A program made the position numbers and the translations under genes. Shown piece after piece: positions 21,401 to 34,700 of a stretch of DNA of 64,000 nucleotides. The notes beneath the pieces are model-generated. The model was not told the origin of the DNA and made no database searches. It saw nothing but the letters and a program-made list of their open reading frames with translations. Numbering within the stretch: position 1 is the stretch's first letter; each line of letters begins with the position of its first letter. This DNA is from Fragilariopsis cylindrus CCMP1102 (taxonomy: Eukaryota; Bacillariophyta; Bacillariophyceae; Bacillariales; Bacillariaceae), in NCBI GenBank assembly GCA_900095095.1, contig FMBT01000296.1, positions 248,001 to 312,000 on the forward strand, read 5' to 3'.

Positions 21401-24225
21401 ATGTAATTCTTGTAATGTTTCGTTGACATTCCATGGTCGGACCGTATCATCACGTTCTAAATTACGTGCATGCTCCTTATTTAATGCTGTTGATTTTGGA
21501 TAGGATTCATTTTGATTAATAATTTCAATACTACATGGTGTACGTGTTTCATTCTGATATGATTTCAATAATGATAATAATTCTTTTGATGTACCATTCC
21601 CATCATCATCATTGCCATTCCCATCATCATCATTTGATGATGATGACGATTTTCTTCCTCCACCCTGTATTAAAATTTCTGATGGATGAAAACTAATCAA
21701 TAATGTTCTCATTCTATTCCGTAATACATCATCCGCAAACATCCCTAATGTAACAGTACCACGTATTGCATCAATTAATGTAATACCATATTCACATACT
21801 GGTTGCACTCCTCCGTCGGTTGAACCTTGATCATCATCATCTTGATCATCATCATTATCTTGATCGTATAAAACTTCACGGATGACTAATAATGGACCAC
21901 CACATTGATCATCACCATCTTGTGATAATTTACCACCACCTTCCTCCAATAATGCTAATTTTACATCTAAGGAACAATAGGTTCTTGTTCCTAATGTCAT
22001 AATACTGCAAACTTCTCTATTTACTACCTGTGGTTTCTTTTGTGATTTTGGTGTACTACTCTTCCGAATTTGTAACATTGCTGGTGTTTCTGTTTGTTCG
22101 ACACGTGCCACTTTATATCCAGCACGAACTAATTTATCTGCAAATTGTCCATACGATCTGTTTTCGTTAATTTTTGAAAAAGAAAAAAACAGAAGGAGTG
22201 AAAAGGGGTGTACATAGATAAAGAAAGAGAGAAGAAATAGAAGGAATGATTATATTAGAGAATGAATGATTGATTTATTGATTGATTGCTTTGTTGGAGA
22301 GATAGAAAGTCGTTCAGGAGAGATTTCAAACAGTATTTTTTGAATTTTTTCACGACTCAAAAATTACGAATTTGTAGGAACTAATTTAGCTGTTTTCGGA
22401 CTCTCCCAGGAAGGGGGGGGGAATTCGATCCCCTTTATCATCTACCACAAAAACAATATATGATTTTTAAATACAGTAATAGTACAGTAGTAACTTACAT
22501 TTCCGGAAATCCGGCATGAGCTGGTTTACCTTTCATATAATTGAAACCTAATATTTGGACACCAATATCAGCATCCATATGAAATAATTCATAAAATTTA
22601 CCAGTTTTAAAGAAAAGGATAGTATCAAAATAATTGGATTTGATTTCCCACCATTGTTTCACAGCGGATGTCATTTCTTTACAATTCATGACTGTATTCC
22701 ATTCTTGATAATTAACTTTTAATGTCCGACAATCATAATTAATATGATCACGATATCGACCCATTGAATCTTGTGGATATCTTAAAAATTGTAAATGATT
22801 ATGTATATGTGCACCACGAATATTCAGTGCACCTTTTTCATCATTCGTTCGTAATGGTTCATTACCCATTGATAAAAAATGTGGATTTAAACGTAATTTG
22901 TTACTTAAATCTGTAGTAGACTTGGTGGTGGTGGTGGTAGCCTTAAGAGGAGATCTTGTCATATTTGGTGTCATCCTCGACGTTGTCTTCATCGCCGATG
23001 AATTCAGATCTGCTTGTTTTGATTTTAGAGCTGATGATGTTCTTGGTGATATTGTATGTGAAAAATGCTTGAGGGGCGTTTTGAATGCAGAATCTGTTGT
23101 ACTTTCAGTAGTCGTCGCTGTCATAGAGTTCGTAGTAGTAGTAGTAGATGATTTCATTCGTTTCGCAGATGGTGGAGAAGCCGAAGCCGAAGCAGAAGCA
23201 ACTGGATTAGGATTAGGATGAGTAGTAATCTTGACAACAGTTTTCTTTTTCTTCTTCTTCTTACTCGACTTCTTTTTCTTCGGTGATGAGGATTCATCAT
23301 CGTCTGTTACCATCCAATTATCTTCTTCTTCTTCTTCCTCGTCCCCATCGAAGATAGAACCATCATCGTCTTCATCACTTTCATCACCAGGATCTTTCCA
23401 TTCCTGTTCTTCTTCATCATCACTTTCTTCTTGAATACTACGACGATGATAGGAACGTTTCTTCGTGCCGCTACTGCTAGTACTTGCAGAAGTAGAAGCA
23501 GAAGCAGAAGTAGAAGCGGCTTTAGATGGTTCTTGCTCATCCTCTGAATCATCCTCTTCTGAATCATCGTCTTCATTTTCATCCTCGTCATCTAACCAAC
23601 GTAATTTTTCGGTGGACATATCAGTCCATTCACTTTCACCATCATCGTATCGTACAAAAAATCGACTACTGCTACTATTACTATTACTACTACTGGAGGA
23701 AACAGCAGAAGAATCTTGTTGTTGTTGCTTTTCAATTGTACATGGATAGTAACATTTATCATCTTTCCAATAGATACAAATTTTTGATCCAATGGTAAGT
23801 TTTTTCAATATTTTTGAATTCTTGGAATTATTCGTATTTGTTGACGACGGAGGTAGTGGTGTAGCCTTGACATTATTATTATTACTATTTTTAATATTAT
23901 TGCCTGATGCTGATGCTGATGCTGACGATGGAGATGGAGATGGTACAACATTTTTTACTGTTGTCGTCGGCGGCGTTGTTGTCGTTAAAGCTGACGGCTT
24001 TTTATCATTACTATTATTGTTTTTTTTGGCAGCAACAGCAGCAGCATTGGCAACAACCTTCCCGCCACTACTACCAGTGGGTTTTGCTGCAACTGATTTC
24101 GAAAAAAATGAAAATAAATTACCTTGTTTTAAATTCGATTTTGATGTATTTTTGCTATTCTTGCCATTCGTATCATTCTTGCCATTTTTCTTTCTAGTAT
24201 TATTACTTGATAGTGATGGCGCCAT
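18421..24225 (-). CDS. MSH6: DNA mismatch repair ATPase MSH6 (four exons)
   Basis: Exons 24225-22499, 22157-19462, 19303-19125 and 18990-18421 join to 5172 bases, exactly 1724 codons. All donors are GTAAG and acceptors AG. MSH6 pairs with MSH2 (MutS-alpha) to detect base mismatches and small loops in nuclear DNA. Seen: a PIP box QGNLFSFF (34-41) for PCNA; a Tudor-like module (about 140-205: [27 protein letters not shown]), as in plant MSH6; the mismatch-reading F-x-E (F544, E546 in GKFYELF); ARVEQTETP; lever-domain LEILTNAV; Walker [10 protein letters not shown]; Walker [13 protein letters not shown] (D1554, E1555); and ATHYH. The Tudor-like flanks and the connector region carry long Ser, Thr, Ala and Gln repeats, making it longer than the roughly 1360 residues of human MSH6. 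All key residues are present, so it is expected to be functional. Confidence 0.95.
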
Positions 24226-25160
24226 GATAGCTAGCTATTTTTGAATATATTGAATCTTGAATAATCTTGAATCTTCAGTTTGTAGTGACGACGTGGTTAA
24301 TGTTGTGGCGTAAGTATAGTGTATCGATGATGTGTCACGAGAGAGGTACCTTCCTAATATCTACTACTTTCTGTTTACTGAGCAGTCTTTCTTTCTTTGC
24401 TTCTTTCCACTTTTCTATCGTCGACAGACAACAAAAAGATGATACTGTAATAAAAAGGAGTTGAGGATTGAGGACGAGCACACGATGAATGATCAATCAA
24501 TCATCCATGATATCTCAATCAATGTGCGCAAAATAACGCGTGTGCAAAAATAATCATCTTGCTGGTGCTTGGTTTGTCATTTATTTATTTTGTGCCTGCA
24601 TTACCTTGTTGGCGCTTGTTTGTCATCGCTCAAGTACGTACTGTACGGTAAGCGCGCCTGATCCGCTCCATCTGTTTTTTTTAATTGAGACGATCTTTTC
24701 AAGAATGTCTGTATGTCTGTATGTCTGTCTGTATGTCAGTTCTTCATTGTTCTTTTTTTTATGGCGCGGAACTTTCTCTCGATAGCTTTGTTAAAACAGG
24801 TTCTACTGCATACATGTATGTAGTGCTTGCATAACCATATATCATAGTATATAGTATGCATAATATAAGTAAAGTAAGGGGAAGGACATACATGCATTGG
24901 AGGTGTTCAAAAGTCAAAGCCAAAGCTAATTATATTATTATGCATACTAAATCAAAAACAACAAACAGCACACTGTCATTCATGTTGTACACACACACAC
25001 TTGACTCACTCTTCTAATCCAATTCTCTTTTCTTCTCTCTTCTACTTTCTCTTTTTTTAGAATCTTCTCATAATGATAATGATTGCGTAGCACAACAAAA
25101 TGGTGTGTGTGTGTGTGTGTGTGTGTGACCAAACTTTACATACTGTATTGCTTTTTTGAG
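24226..25160. other. Intergenic region with microsatellite
   Basis: Upstream region of MSH6, then non-coding DNA. Contains TGTATGTC repeats (24708-24740) and a (TG)n run at 25103-25128. No gene seen. Confidence 0.45.
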
Positions 25161-26262
25161 GCATGCTTGCACTTTCTGGCATTCTAACCCATCCTAGCAC
25201 ACTAGCATGTATAAAGTCCCAGTCAGATGGTATAATCTGAGTCTAATATGCATAGGGTGGATACCTGGACCAGACTTTGGGGCACTAGGTATGTGTTCTT
25301 CACACTGGAAGGTGGTAAAGGGTGTGATGCAGCCTAGGGGAATACAAACTTGGCAAGCTATGGGCAGGACCATACTGGATGTGGGCACTAAAGGGGCTAA
25401 AGGGGGAACCTGTTTTGGGGCCTAAATGACCCTTTTGGGACTTAGCACACCTTGACACCTTCCTAACCTCCCTAAAGCCCTAAAAAATAGTTGGACCTTG
25501 TACCTATAGGTAAAATGTTGATCTCAATCTAATCTTTCAAGGTTATTAGGTCTGTATTGATGGTGCATCACAGCCTTGATTACACGCGCACTTGGCACTT
25601 AGAGAATGTGAGAAATTGTGTGTTTTAATAGCAATTGATTTTAACATATATATATGTATGGTTACCTAGAACAATGATAGAATCCAAAACCTTATGAATT
25701 AGATTGACGCCTAGCTATTTTATTTTGGACTCAGCATACCTAGTATGGGCACGGTAGCATCTCAAATGTTTTTGCAATGTGTGCATTTTGGGCCATTTTA
25801 TGTCTATTCTATTGTTCCCCAACCCACACCATCAGGTATTGTTGGTGTATTTTGACCATATCTGGATGTTCAAACCATGTTCCAATTCCTTTATTTTGAT
25901 GTTGTGGCAGCCTATTTCTGGGTATGGGATGAATGACTGGGTGGAATTTTGGTGCACCAGGCTGGTTCTAGAACCTATGGAAAAGTTATTAATTTTATTA
26001 TTCAAAGTAAGTAGTTGTTTAATATTCCAATAACCCAACTCCAGTGGAGAATTTGTAAGATCAAAATGATACCAATCAGAATTACTTTGGTCAAGCGATG
26101 ATGAACCAACAGGGATGGTAGGAGGGACACACAATGTTCCAGTACACTATGTGGATGTTTGTGCACCCACCTATCTGGTGTTGTCCTCTATTTTGTCCCC
26201 AAACATTGTTGTGTCCCCAAATACATTTTATTTTCGGGGCCCCCTCTATATTGATATTGGGG
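25161..26262 (-). mobile_element. Unclassified repeat element, copy 2 (inverted)
   Basis: Reads in the opposite direction to copy 1. Its end at 26262-26220 (ATAGAGGGGGCCCCGAAAAT on the minus strand) matches 12869. A single 192-base unit, not three, follows, and then the shared middle section down to the ATTAGGTCTGTATTGATGGT region near 25555. It extends beyond copy 1 to about 25160 and includes a GGCCCCAAAACAGGTT word that also occurs near 50055. The left limit is uncertain. A minus-strand frame at 25832-26134 lacks recognisable domains. Confidence 0.55.
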
Positions 26263-26423
26263 GGATTATTAATTATACTAACTTAACCAGTTACTAGTAC
26301 TGTACATTTTTTTGGATTTAAAAAACAATTAATCAAGAACACGAAGTCAGTTCTCATCATAAAAACTTGCAAACACAAGATTGCGAAGAAGGCAAGGCAA
26401 CACAGGAGGACATTAGTACAGTA

Positions 26424-27365
26424 ATGGTGGTTTATACTCGAAACAATCCACGGCCCATCATTCATGGGATCGCATCACGAGTACGACGTATGTTGTGCCT
26501 TCTGACTCTGTTGGCGGGTATAGTGATTCCGACGATACTGAGAATATTTTTCATTGCTGACAATAGATCACGACTTACCCATAACAATAATTGGGACGAG
26601 AGTTTATTGGAAGCCGATGCTTTTTTTGCGAATGATGACGCGGACGATTCCGTTGAGAATGCTGAAGCAGCAGATTCGAAATTAATTTCATCCAGCAAAA
26701 TAATGACAATGAAAGAATACCGCAGAAACGCCCCCCACGACTACTTTACCAGAATAAATACCGGCCATGATTATGAATCAAATCGTATGCTGATGTCGGA
26801 AGCCATCGAATATCAGATTGTTGATCAAAAGAGGTCCATACATGTCATCGTGACAACAGTTATAGCGTTTCTTCTTCCGTTTCTAGCATTACTTTATGCC
26901 TTCATTTTTCAGAAAGAAACGCAAGGATCCATCATTCGATCTCTTAATAAACGACGCAGGCGTCGAAAAGAACGACAGATCCTCCATCAAGGCTTACAAG
27001 AATGTCGAATTCAATTACCAACAACAATTACAACACCCGAAGACACTACCAGCGCCACCACAGACGATGACAAACAACGACGAGAATGCCCAATCTGTCT
27101 GTTGGGTTTCACTGCAGGAGACATGGTGATCGCCTCGAAACATTGCCAATGTAGCATTCCTCGCACTAATAAAGCAATCCGTGGGACGACTGATATAATT
27201 GCTTCTATCGCTAAGAATAACAGCAGTATCCAATCCCAATTTTACCATCGAATATTTTTTCATGAACAATGTATTTTTACTTGGTTGTCTCAGCGAAAGA
27301 CGAATCCAAAAAAATTATGTCCTTGTTGTCGACAACCATTTCTTGAATCGAAAGCAACGGTGTAG
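26424..27365 (+). CDS. Membrane RING-type E3 ubiquitin ligase
   Basis: 313 residues from the first ATG in frame (26424), ending TAG followed at once by TAA. Two hydrophobic segments are visible: about 24-45 (LCLLTLLAGIVIPTILRIFF) and 139-163 (HVIVTTVIAFLLPFLALLYA). A basic stretch follows, and then a RING-like domain: C222-x2-C225, a H-C-x-C group at 240-243, a long insertion, H280-x2-C283 and C299-x2-C302. This arrangement of ECPICL, FFHEQCIFTWL and CPCCRQPF is that of membrane-bound RING-H2 E3 ligases, which pass ubiquitin from an E2 to substrates at internal membranes. The roughly 35-residue insertion before the H-x2-C pair is unusual. Substrates unknown. Confidence 0.78.
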   Translation: MVVYTRNNPRPIIHGIASRVRRMLCLLTLLAGIVIPTILRIFFIADNRSRLTHNNNWDESLLEADAFFANDDADDSVENAEAADSKLISSSKIMTMKEYRRNAPHDYFTRINTGHDYESNRMLMSEAIEYQIVDQKRSIHVIVTTVIAFLLPFLALLYAFIFQKETQGSIIRSLNKRRRRRKERQILHQGLQECRIQLPTTITTPEDTTSATTDDDKQRRECPICLLGFTAGDMVIASKHCQCSIPRTNKAIRGTTDIIASIAKNNSSIQSQFYHRIFFHEQCIFTWLSQRKTNPKKLCPCCRQPFLESKATV

Positions 27366-27802
27366 TAAGAAACTCATAAAACCTGTCGTGATAAAACAAT
27401 ATAGGAGCGAAGTAGAGATAGTAAGCTAACTATTAAGTAGAATAGAATTAAAAACTATCCACGTGAATTGTTTATCATTATGTGACCTATTTCAGTACAA
27501 CACAAAGGCGCAATGTGGGCTGCTGCTGCTGCTGAAGACAAGCAAGTCAAGTCAAGTCAAGTCATAACAAGAATGCGATGCGAACTATGGCTGCTGCTGT
27601 GCTGCTCAATGAAAGATTGAACAGATGCAACTCCGCTACTGTGCTGGACTATGCTTCGCTTCTTGCATCCTTCCTTAGATTTTGCATCGTAAAACACCTT
27701 TTGGATTTCACTACTCCTCATACTATTTTGGAACGTGTAGGACTATATTATGCACTTAGTTATGAATTGTTACTATCTATTTGAATAAATTATGTAATCA
27801 AA
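27366..27802. other. Intergenic region between convergent genes
   Basis: Short 3' flanks of two convergent genes. It includes an AAGTC pentamer repeat (27546-27564) and a GCTGCTGCTGCT run. No gene is supported. Confidence 0.45.
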
Positions 27803-30658
27803 CTAAAATGAGCCCATCCTTCGACTTAAGCATTGATTTCGATCTCGGTCTGTATGTCCTTCTGATATCCTTTTACGCGCACGACGATGTTTACTAATAT
27901 CAACGAGGGTGTTCTTGTTCTTGTTATTTGTTGTCAATTCAATATATTTCTCTGATTCGTCTGCTGCTCGAGGAGAAGGAATGACAATAGCAGCAGTGGT
28001 ATCTTTTTTTGCATGCACTGATTTTCTTTTGTTTCGAGACTTATTCTTAATCTTTTCCTTCTTCTCTTCCTGTTTTTGCTTCCTCATATTTATCTTTTCT
28101 GTATGACGTGCTAAGCTTCTCGATTTAATCGCTTTACGTCTCTTTTCTTTTCCAATTGATAATTGTCGGGGTTGTCGTTTCTTTGTCTTGATGAAACTCC
28201 AACCCATGCGACTACTAGGAGATGATGACAATATACTGCTCATGCCGCCATAAGTATCGGCATTACCCCTGCCACCACCACCACCATAATCCGATGACAT
28301 TATTACTGGCGGAGACGGTGGAGATGGTATGCGTAGATCCATTTGTTTAAACATTGTGTCAAGATCAGCAGCAGTGGCGATATTACTACTATCATCTACG
28401 TTAGTATGTGATAAAAATGAAGAAAGCCATGTCAAATCACCAATCGAATGTAAAAATGTATCATCATCGTTTGCTGCTGTTAGTAGTGCTCTGTTGTTGT
28501 TGTTGTTTTTGGTAGGATTGGTTGTTTCTGTTATTTTTGTTGTATCTATTGTACCAGTTGAAGCTGTTGTACCTGCTGTACCTGCTATTGTTGTTCCAAT
28601 TCCTTTATAAAGAAAACCAGAAAATGTACTAATATTGGTAAGGAATTGAACCGTATCATGAATTTCATTTGTAACACAATTTGTTGTATCCAGAATCATA
28701 TTTTTTGCTGCCTCCTCTTGCTCCTCGGCTTCGGCCAATGCAGTTTGATAACATCCATATAATATATTCGATAATTCTTTCCTCTTTGCAATAGCTTCAT
28801 TAATAATAATATTATTACAATGACTACCACTATTAGTAGCAGTAGCAGTAGCAGTAGCAGTAGCAGTAGCAGTAGCAGTAGCAGCAGCAGCAGCAGCAAC
28901 AGCACGATCACCTCTCAATGCTTGACGTCTGTTCAATTCCACTATGATTTCGGCGACCTCTTCTTCATTAATAATACTATTATTACAATAACTATCACTA
29001 TAAGTTGCAGAAGCAGCAGCACACGACGGAACCGTTGTTATCGCGCAATTGTTCTTGCTCTTGCTCTTGCTCTTGTTCTTGTACTTATTCTTGTTCTTAT
29101 TCTTTTTCTTGCTCTTGCTCTTGCTCTTGCTCTTGCTCTTCGATACCAATGATGATGTTGTCATTTCTCTTTCTTCCTCCTTCTTTTGCTCCTCTACTAC
29201 AGTCGTAAACGACTGCGACTGCTGATGACAATTGCTGTTAACAAGAATATTCGATAGACGATTACTAACTGCTACAATATCATTAACACGAGATAAAACT
29301 GTTCTCTTCATTGATAATACTGCCATTGCGGTAGCAGCAGCAGCAGCAGCAGCTGCAGCTGCTGCTGTAGCTGCTGTTGTTCCAGAAGAATATCGACTAC
29401 TATCACCACTACCATCCTCCATCGTCGTTTTCATTCTGGTTGTTGTTGTTGTTGTTGTTCTTTCATTATCAAGTAAAGTAGATAGTTTTTTACTTTGTAA
29501 TATTAAATCATCTGTTAATGATTTTGCTTTTTTATACAACTCAGTATTAGTATTAAGATAACCATTTTCAGATAATAATTCCAACATGTATTGATTGTTA
29601 GAAACAAGTGTTGTAGCAAGATATATAATACTACTATTAATATCCTTAATACCACCACCGACGATACTATTAATACCCGTTACTGCTATTGTTGCTGTTC
29701 TTTGCGGGAAATATTTCTTGATAAGATTGCTGTTACTGATGATATTACCGTAACTTTTCTCTTTTTGAATTTCTTTGTTTGCTAAATTCAATACCGATTT
29801 CTTCATTTTCTTTCCAACATGATACTTCCTTTTGTGTTTCCTAATAGTGTGGCGTTGTTCTTGTTGTGGTCGCTCCTTCCCTTCTCTATCTTCTTCTTCA
29901 TCTTCTTCCTCTATACCATTATAAGTCTCTATTCTACGCTCACTAATGGGCTCTCTTCTTTCATCTTCTTCTTCCTCCTCTACTTTTCCTGCCAAATATG
30001 ACAATAACGTACCAATTTGTATATTATCCTGATCAATGCCATCAAATTCTCTTGATGGAACCGACATTGCAACAGCAACCGGTGGTGGTATGCTTTGTTT
30101 TGATGATATTGTTGATAATTTCGATGATAATTTCGATGATGATTTCGACGATGATTTCGATGATGATTTCGATGATGATGTCACTCCAAGTAGCACAGGT
30201 TTTTTTCGTTTCTATTGAAGAATCGTTTCCTTTTGTTCAATTGTAGTTCTTGTTTTCGGTCTTGTTGTTGTGCGCTGCTGCCACACTCCGCGTAGCACAG
30301 GTTTCCCCCGTTTTTGTTGTTGAAGAATCCTCTTTTGTTCAGCAGTTGTTGTTTTTGTTTTTGTTTTCTTTACGCGCTGCTGCTGCTGCTGCTGAGTGTC
30401 AGTAGTAGCATTAGCAGTAGCATTAGCAGTGGCAGTAGCAGTGGCAGTACGAGCAGCTGGAGGAGGAGGATGCTGTTGAGTTTGTTGTCTAAATGATAGT
30501 CGACGAATACTTTCAACTAGAACATTATTGAGTGTATCATTCATAGTTGTTGTTGTTGGTATATTACTCGTAGCTGTAGCTGTAGCTGTAGCCATATGAT
30601 TATAATTTGAATTTATTACGATTAATGAGGGGACCCCTGAGGACGACGACTGCGACAT
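27803..30658 (-). CDS. Low-complexity basic/acidic protein, frame crossed by one TAG
   Basis: From the ATG at 30658 the frame is open for 148 codons, meets a TAG at 30212-30214, and continues in the same frame for over 800 codons to a final TAG at 27803. If translation starts after the stop, the first ATG is at 30067 and gives 754 residues. The local sequence is duplicated: ILQQQKRGKPVLRGV before the stop, ILQ-stop-KRKKPVLLGV at it, so the TAG replaces a Gln codon. The protein has Ser-Lys repeats (SSSKSSSK), Glu runs, (Ala-Thr)n from GCAGTA-type units, a Lys/Ser/Asn tract, and a basic Arg/Lys C-terminus that suits a nuclear or nucleolar location. No known domain. Conserved-looking parts are DNIQIGTLLSYLAGK and LHSIGDLTWLSSFLS. 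Confidence 0.55.
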
Positions 30659-31712
30659 AGTAGTAGTAGTAGTAGTAATAGCACTTTGACTTTATCGGAT
30701 GCTGTTGATGCTACTGTTGGTGCTACTGTTGGTGCTACTGTTGATGCTACTGTTGATGCTGCTGTTGGTGCTGGTAATGATGATGATGTTTTTTCCTTTG
30801 GATGACAATGATTTTGTTGATAATGATTGCTTTCGATGATCTATAATATAGTTATATCTCACTCTCTTTTTGTATGTTCAACATAACCAAAACACACTTG
30901 CTATATAAATAATGATAGCTGTATAAATAAAACGTGTAGTGTCGGAAAAAAGGTGTAGCGTCGGAGATACAGCAAGTTAGTCAATCAATACAAAGAATGG
31001 TTGGGAGTGATAATGCACGTACTTTACGGTATGATAAAAATTTGTTTTGTTTTACGTTAAGTGTATTTTATAATTAACTTTGAATAATTTATCGGTAGCA
31101 AAAAGGCATATATATAATTTGAACAGTACTTGAAGTAATGTTTGGTCGCGTCATCGCTTTTTATCGCTATCGCGCCGTGCGGCACACACTTGCACACAAA
31201 ATTAAATATCATCATAATATTATTATTATTATGTGCATTTGATTTTAAGAATCAAGAAAACAAGCGATTTGGTACTTACGGAACGTAACTGATGTAAATT
31301 CGCTCATTAAAAGAGGATGCCATGCCAATCCCCTCATTATTCTTTACCCATAATATTACTAAACATTTCTATTTAAATGTAGTGCCAACCTATAGCTACC
31401 GTAGTACAGTAGTGACCCCGCATGCAGCAGTTTGTCAGTACAAATACGGCACGATCAAGAAGGAGAAGGAGAAGGAGACGAGTACACAACAAGAAGCAGA
31501 TTAAAGAGAGCAAAAAAATTAAAGTGATAGTAGCCGCAGGGAGGGAATATTATACTCATTCATTTATACAATTCATATAGATTGTGTGTGTGTGTGTCGT
31601 GTCCGTCCGTTCGTTTCTTTCGAATGAATACAATACCGTAAAATTCAATCAATCTTTGGACTTACTTGAAACTCATCCAACTCATTAATTCAAAACGACT
31701 CCTACTAGGATC
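30659..31712. other. Divergent intergenic region with a 12-base minisatellite
   Basis: Lies between divergent genes and so probably carries both promoters. It contains GTAGTA triplets (30660-30677) and a minisatellite of GCTACTGTTGRT units at about 30700-30775. Non-coding AT-rich DNA follows, with an (ATT)n piece near 31216 and a (TG)n run at 31583-31594. A 60-residue frame at 31322 is not convincing. Confidence 0.45.
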
Positions 31713-34700
31713 ATGAAGTTGTTATCAGATGACGAGAATAATGATGACAACAACTACCACTACCATCGACGACGAAATCAAAAAACATCGGAAGCTACTA
31801 GTACTGCTGCATCAGTAATAGTGTCATCATCGCAAGAAGGAAAAGGAGGTGAAGGAGGAGGAGGATGTGGTGGAGTTGGAGGAGATGCAGGAGATGATTG
31901 CAACGTATTTCATGATATGTTGGATGTTGTAGTTGATTCTATATGTAGTGGCAATGGCAATGATAGCGGCAACGGCAATGGCAATGTCAATAATATCGCA
32001 ACACCTACTACTACTACTACTACTACTACTCGTACAAGTACAAGTAGCCGAAGTACCGAACAAAGAGATGACAATGATAATGATGGTAATGATGACGATG
32101 TTGTTGTTCTTTCGGAAGAGGAAAAGATTGGTAATTCAGTAGTATTAAGAGAAGGTGGAGGAGACGGAAACAGAGACAGAGAAATAGAACAAAGAGATGA
32201 TGATTTAGATTTAGATTCTGACTCTGATTCTTATTCTTATTCCGACTCTTATTCTGACTCTTATTCTGATTCTGACTCTGATTCTGATTCTAGTTGTGAT
32301 TATGAGGATAAATATTTGTCATCTACCAATAATCTCAATGATAATAATAATACAAAGAAATCATCTGCTGATACTTTTTTTTCAGTAGGTGAATTAAGTT
32401 TAGAACCACCAAAATCGAAAGATAAAGATAACAAAGAAAAAGGATTAAAAGCAACCACAAAACTCATTGGACGTATGTTGTTTAATAAGCATCGAAACAA
32501 TAAGAAGAAAGGAGTTGCTGCTGCTGCGGCTTCTACTGCTACTGCTGCTGCTTTTACTGCTTCTACTGCTTCTACTCACCGCAAGAATGCAACTAGACGT
32601 GCTGTTACATTCCTCCTACCAACGAAAACACCAAAAATATTAGCAGCACCATCATCATCATCGTTATTTGATATGTTTATACCACCACCAAAATATTCTA
32701 TATCAAATATACATAATTACATAAATAATTATCCAAGACAAACAAAAGTTACTGAATTTTATAACGAATTCAGAAAATGGTGTAATACATTTGGACGTGA
32801 AGTTATCGAACAACAACTATCATATGAAATTGAGATAATAACAAAAGAATCATTATCTAATAATAGCGGTATTCTTGTTATTGAAAACGAAAATACCGAT
32901 GGTAACGAAATTGATATTGACAACGATGACAGCAACGATGACAACAACGATGGCAACGATGACAACGATGACAATGATGACAACAACGTTGACCCCAACA
33001 ATTACGAATACGATTACGATTACGATGTTGACAACGATAGTGATATTGATGATAGTGACAAATATGAGAAAACACTGACAACTTATTTCATAGAAGATCA
33101 TCTCGATAACAACAACAATACCAACAATAATGCTATGATGAAGAAACAGAAATTTTGGAAAAACTTGAAACTACTTTCTACTACAACTACTACTACTACC
33201 AGAAATGTTGTCCAAAATGTATTCAAGAAACAACAAGAGAAGCAGACGCAGAAGCCAAATCATCATGATGCTACTCCTACTACTACTGTCATCGATACAA
33301 GTATAGATCCTCACAATGACAATGATAATGACAATATTGATAAAAATACCCCCATTATAGGAGGTATTGAAATAGTAAATGATATCAGGTGTGAGGAGGA
33401 TGACTATCATGGAAAGCAGAAGAATGTAGTTGCTGTTGTTGTTGCTGCTACTGCTACTGCTACTGCTACTGCTACATCTGCGACAACAGCCGTCAATGCC
33501 AATGCCAATAATAATGCGAATAGAAATAATAATAATTTTCTTGATGAAATCAAAAAGGCTGCTGCAGCTATATCTAAGAAAAACAAACAGCAGCAGAAAC
33601 AGAAACAGAATTCTACTTCTACTACAACTACCAAGAATGAAAAGAGTATGATGGGTATAGAAGAAGAAGTTGTTGAAGACGATGCAGAAGAACAATCATT
33701 TATCATGAGAGAAACAAGCATATTGAATAATCCACTTTTAATTGAATGTGTTAAACTATGTGAACTATCGGATGGAGAGAAACTACGAGTTGAAGTTGAT
33801 GATGGAGATAAAGGTCAGATGCAAATCACAGATGATGTATATGAATGTATCAACGATGATACCCATACCGACAATGAAGATGCCTATGCCTATGCCGATG
33901 CCGATGCCGATGAAAATGAAAATGATGATGATGATGATGATGGTGATGATGGAATAATTAAATCTCCTACACGTACTATTAATAATCGTACTTCTTCTCC
34001 TACTTATGGTAAAATAAAAATCCGAACAGAACCTTATGATGGGGATTGTACAAAAGAGGGAATAGAAATCACGAACCGTGATGGTTCTCGGATGAATACA
34101 ACTACAACGGTAGCAATAAATGCCGTTTCAACCGCAGCCCGACGATCTACAACACCAATAACAGCTGATGCTGATGCTGATGCTGATGCTGATAATCGTG
34201 GTGATTGTTCTTCAGTACAGTCCAATAACGATATTACCATCCGCACCACCTCTACTGCGACTACTACAAAAGATCATCGTCGAGATGATGGCATCAGCAA
34301 CGATAGCAGCAAAGTACAACCGATTGATGACGAGAACAAGGAACAGAATATCGAATACAGGAAATCTTTTTATGACGAGCTCTGTGATGATTTAAAGGAT
34401 ATTTGTGATATTTGTGATGGTAACATCGGTATTGAGAAAACTTTAGTCCAGTACGAAGAAAAAAAGAAGAATGATGACGATGACGACGATGACGACAACG
34501 GCGACGAAAAGAAGAAGAAGTATTGGAAAATTTCAAACTTGTTTCGAACGAAGAAAAATGATGATGATGATGGTAAAGTGCCTAAGAGTGATCGTGGGGA
34601 TGGTACTACAGTGGACGAAAAAATATCGACAGAAAGTAAAACACTGTCGAATGTAGAAGGATCACAACAAGAACAAGAACAAGGACAAGGACAAGGACAA

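Noticed and set aside
25101-25130. (TG)n and other microsatellites as regulatory sites
   Set aside because: Simple repeats of this kind are scattered (6970, 31583, 38423, 54451) with no consistent position relative to genes.
27803-27805. Reassignment of TAG to an amino acid throughout the genome
   Set aside because: The RING gene and the 27803 gene use TAG as terminal stop, and the HA copy with a TAG also has frameshifts, so local decay explains most cases. Readthrough is kept only as a weak hypothesis.
28696-29561. Long Leu-, Val- and Cys-rich frames on both strands opposite the low-complexity genes (also 33171-33721, 34606-34867)
   Set aside because: They are other-frame readings of triplet repeats in real genes; composition is pure repeat and there is no start context or domain.
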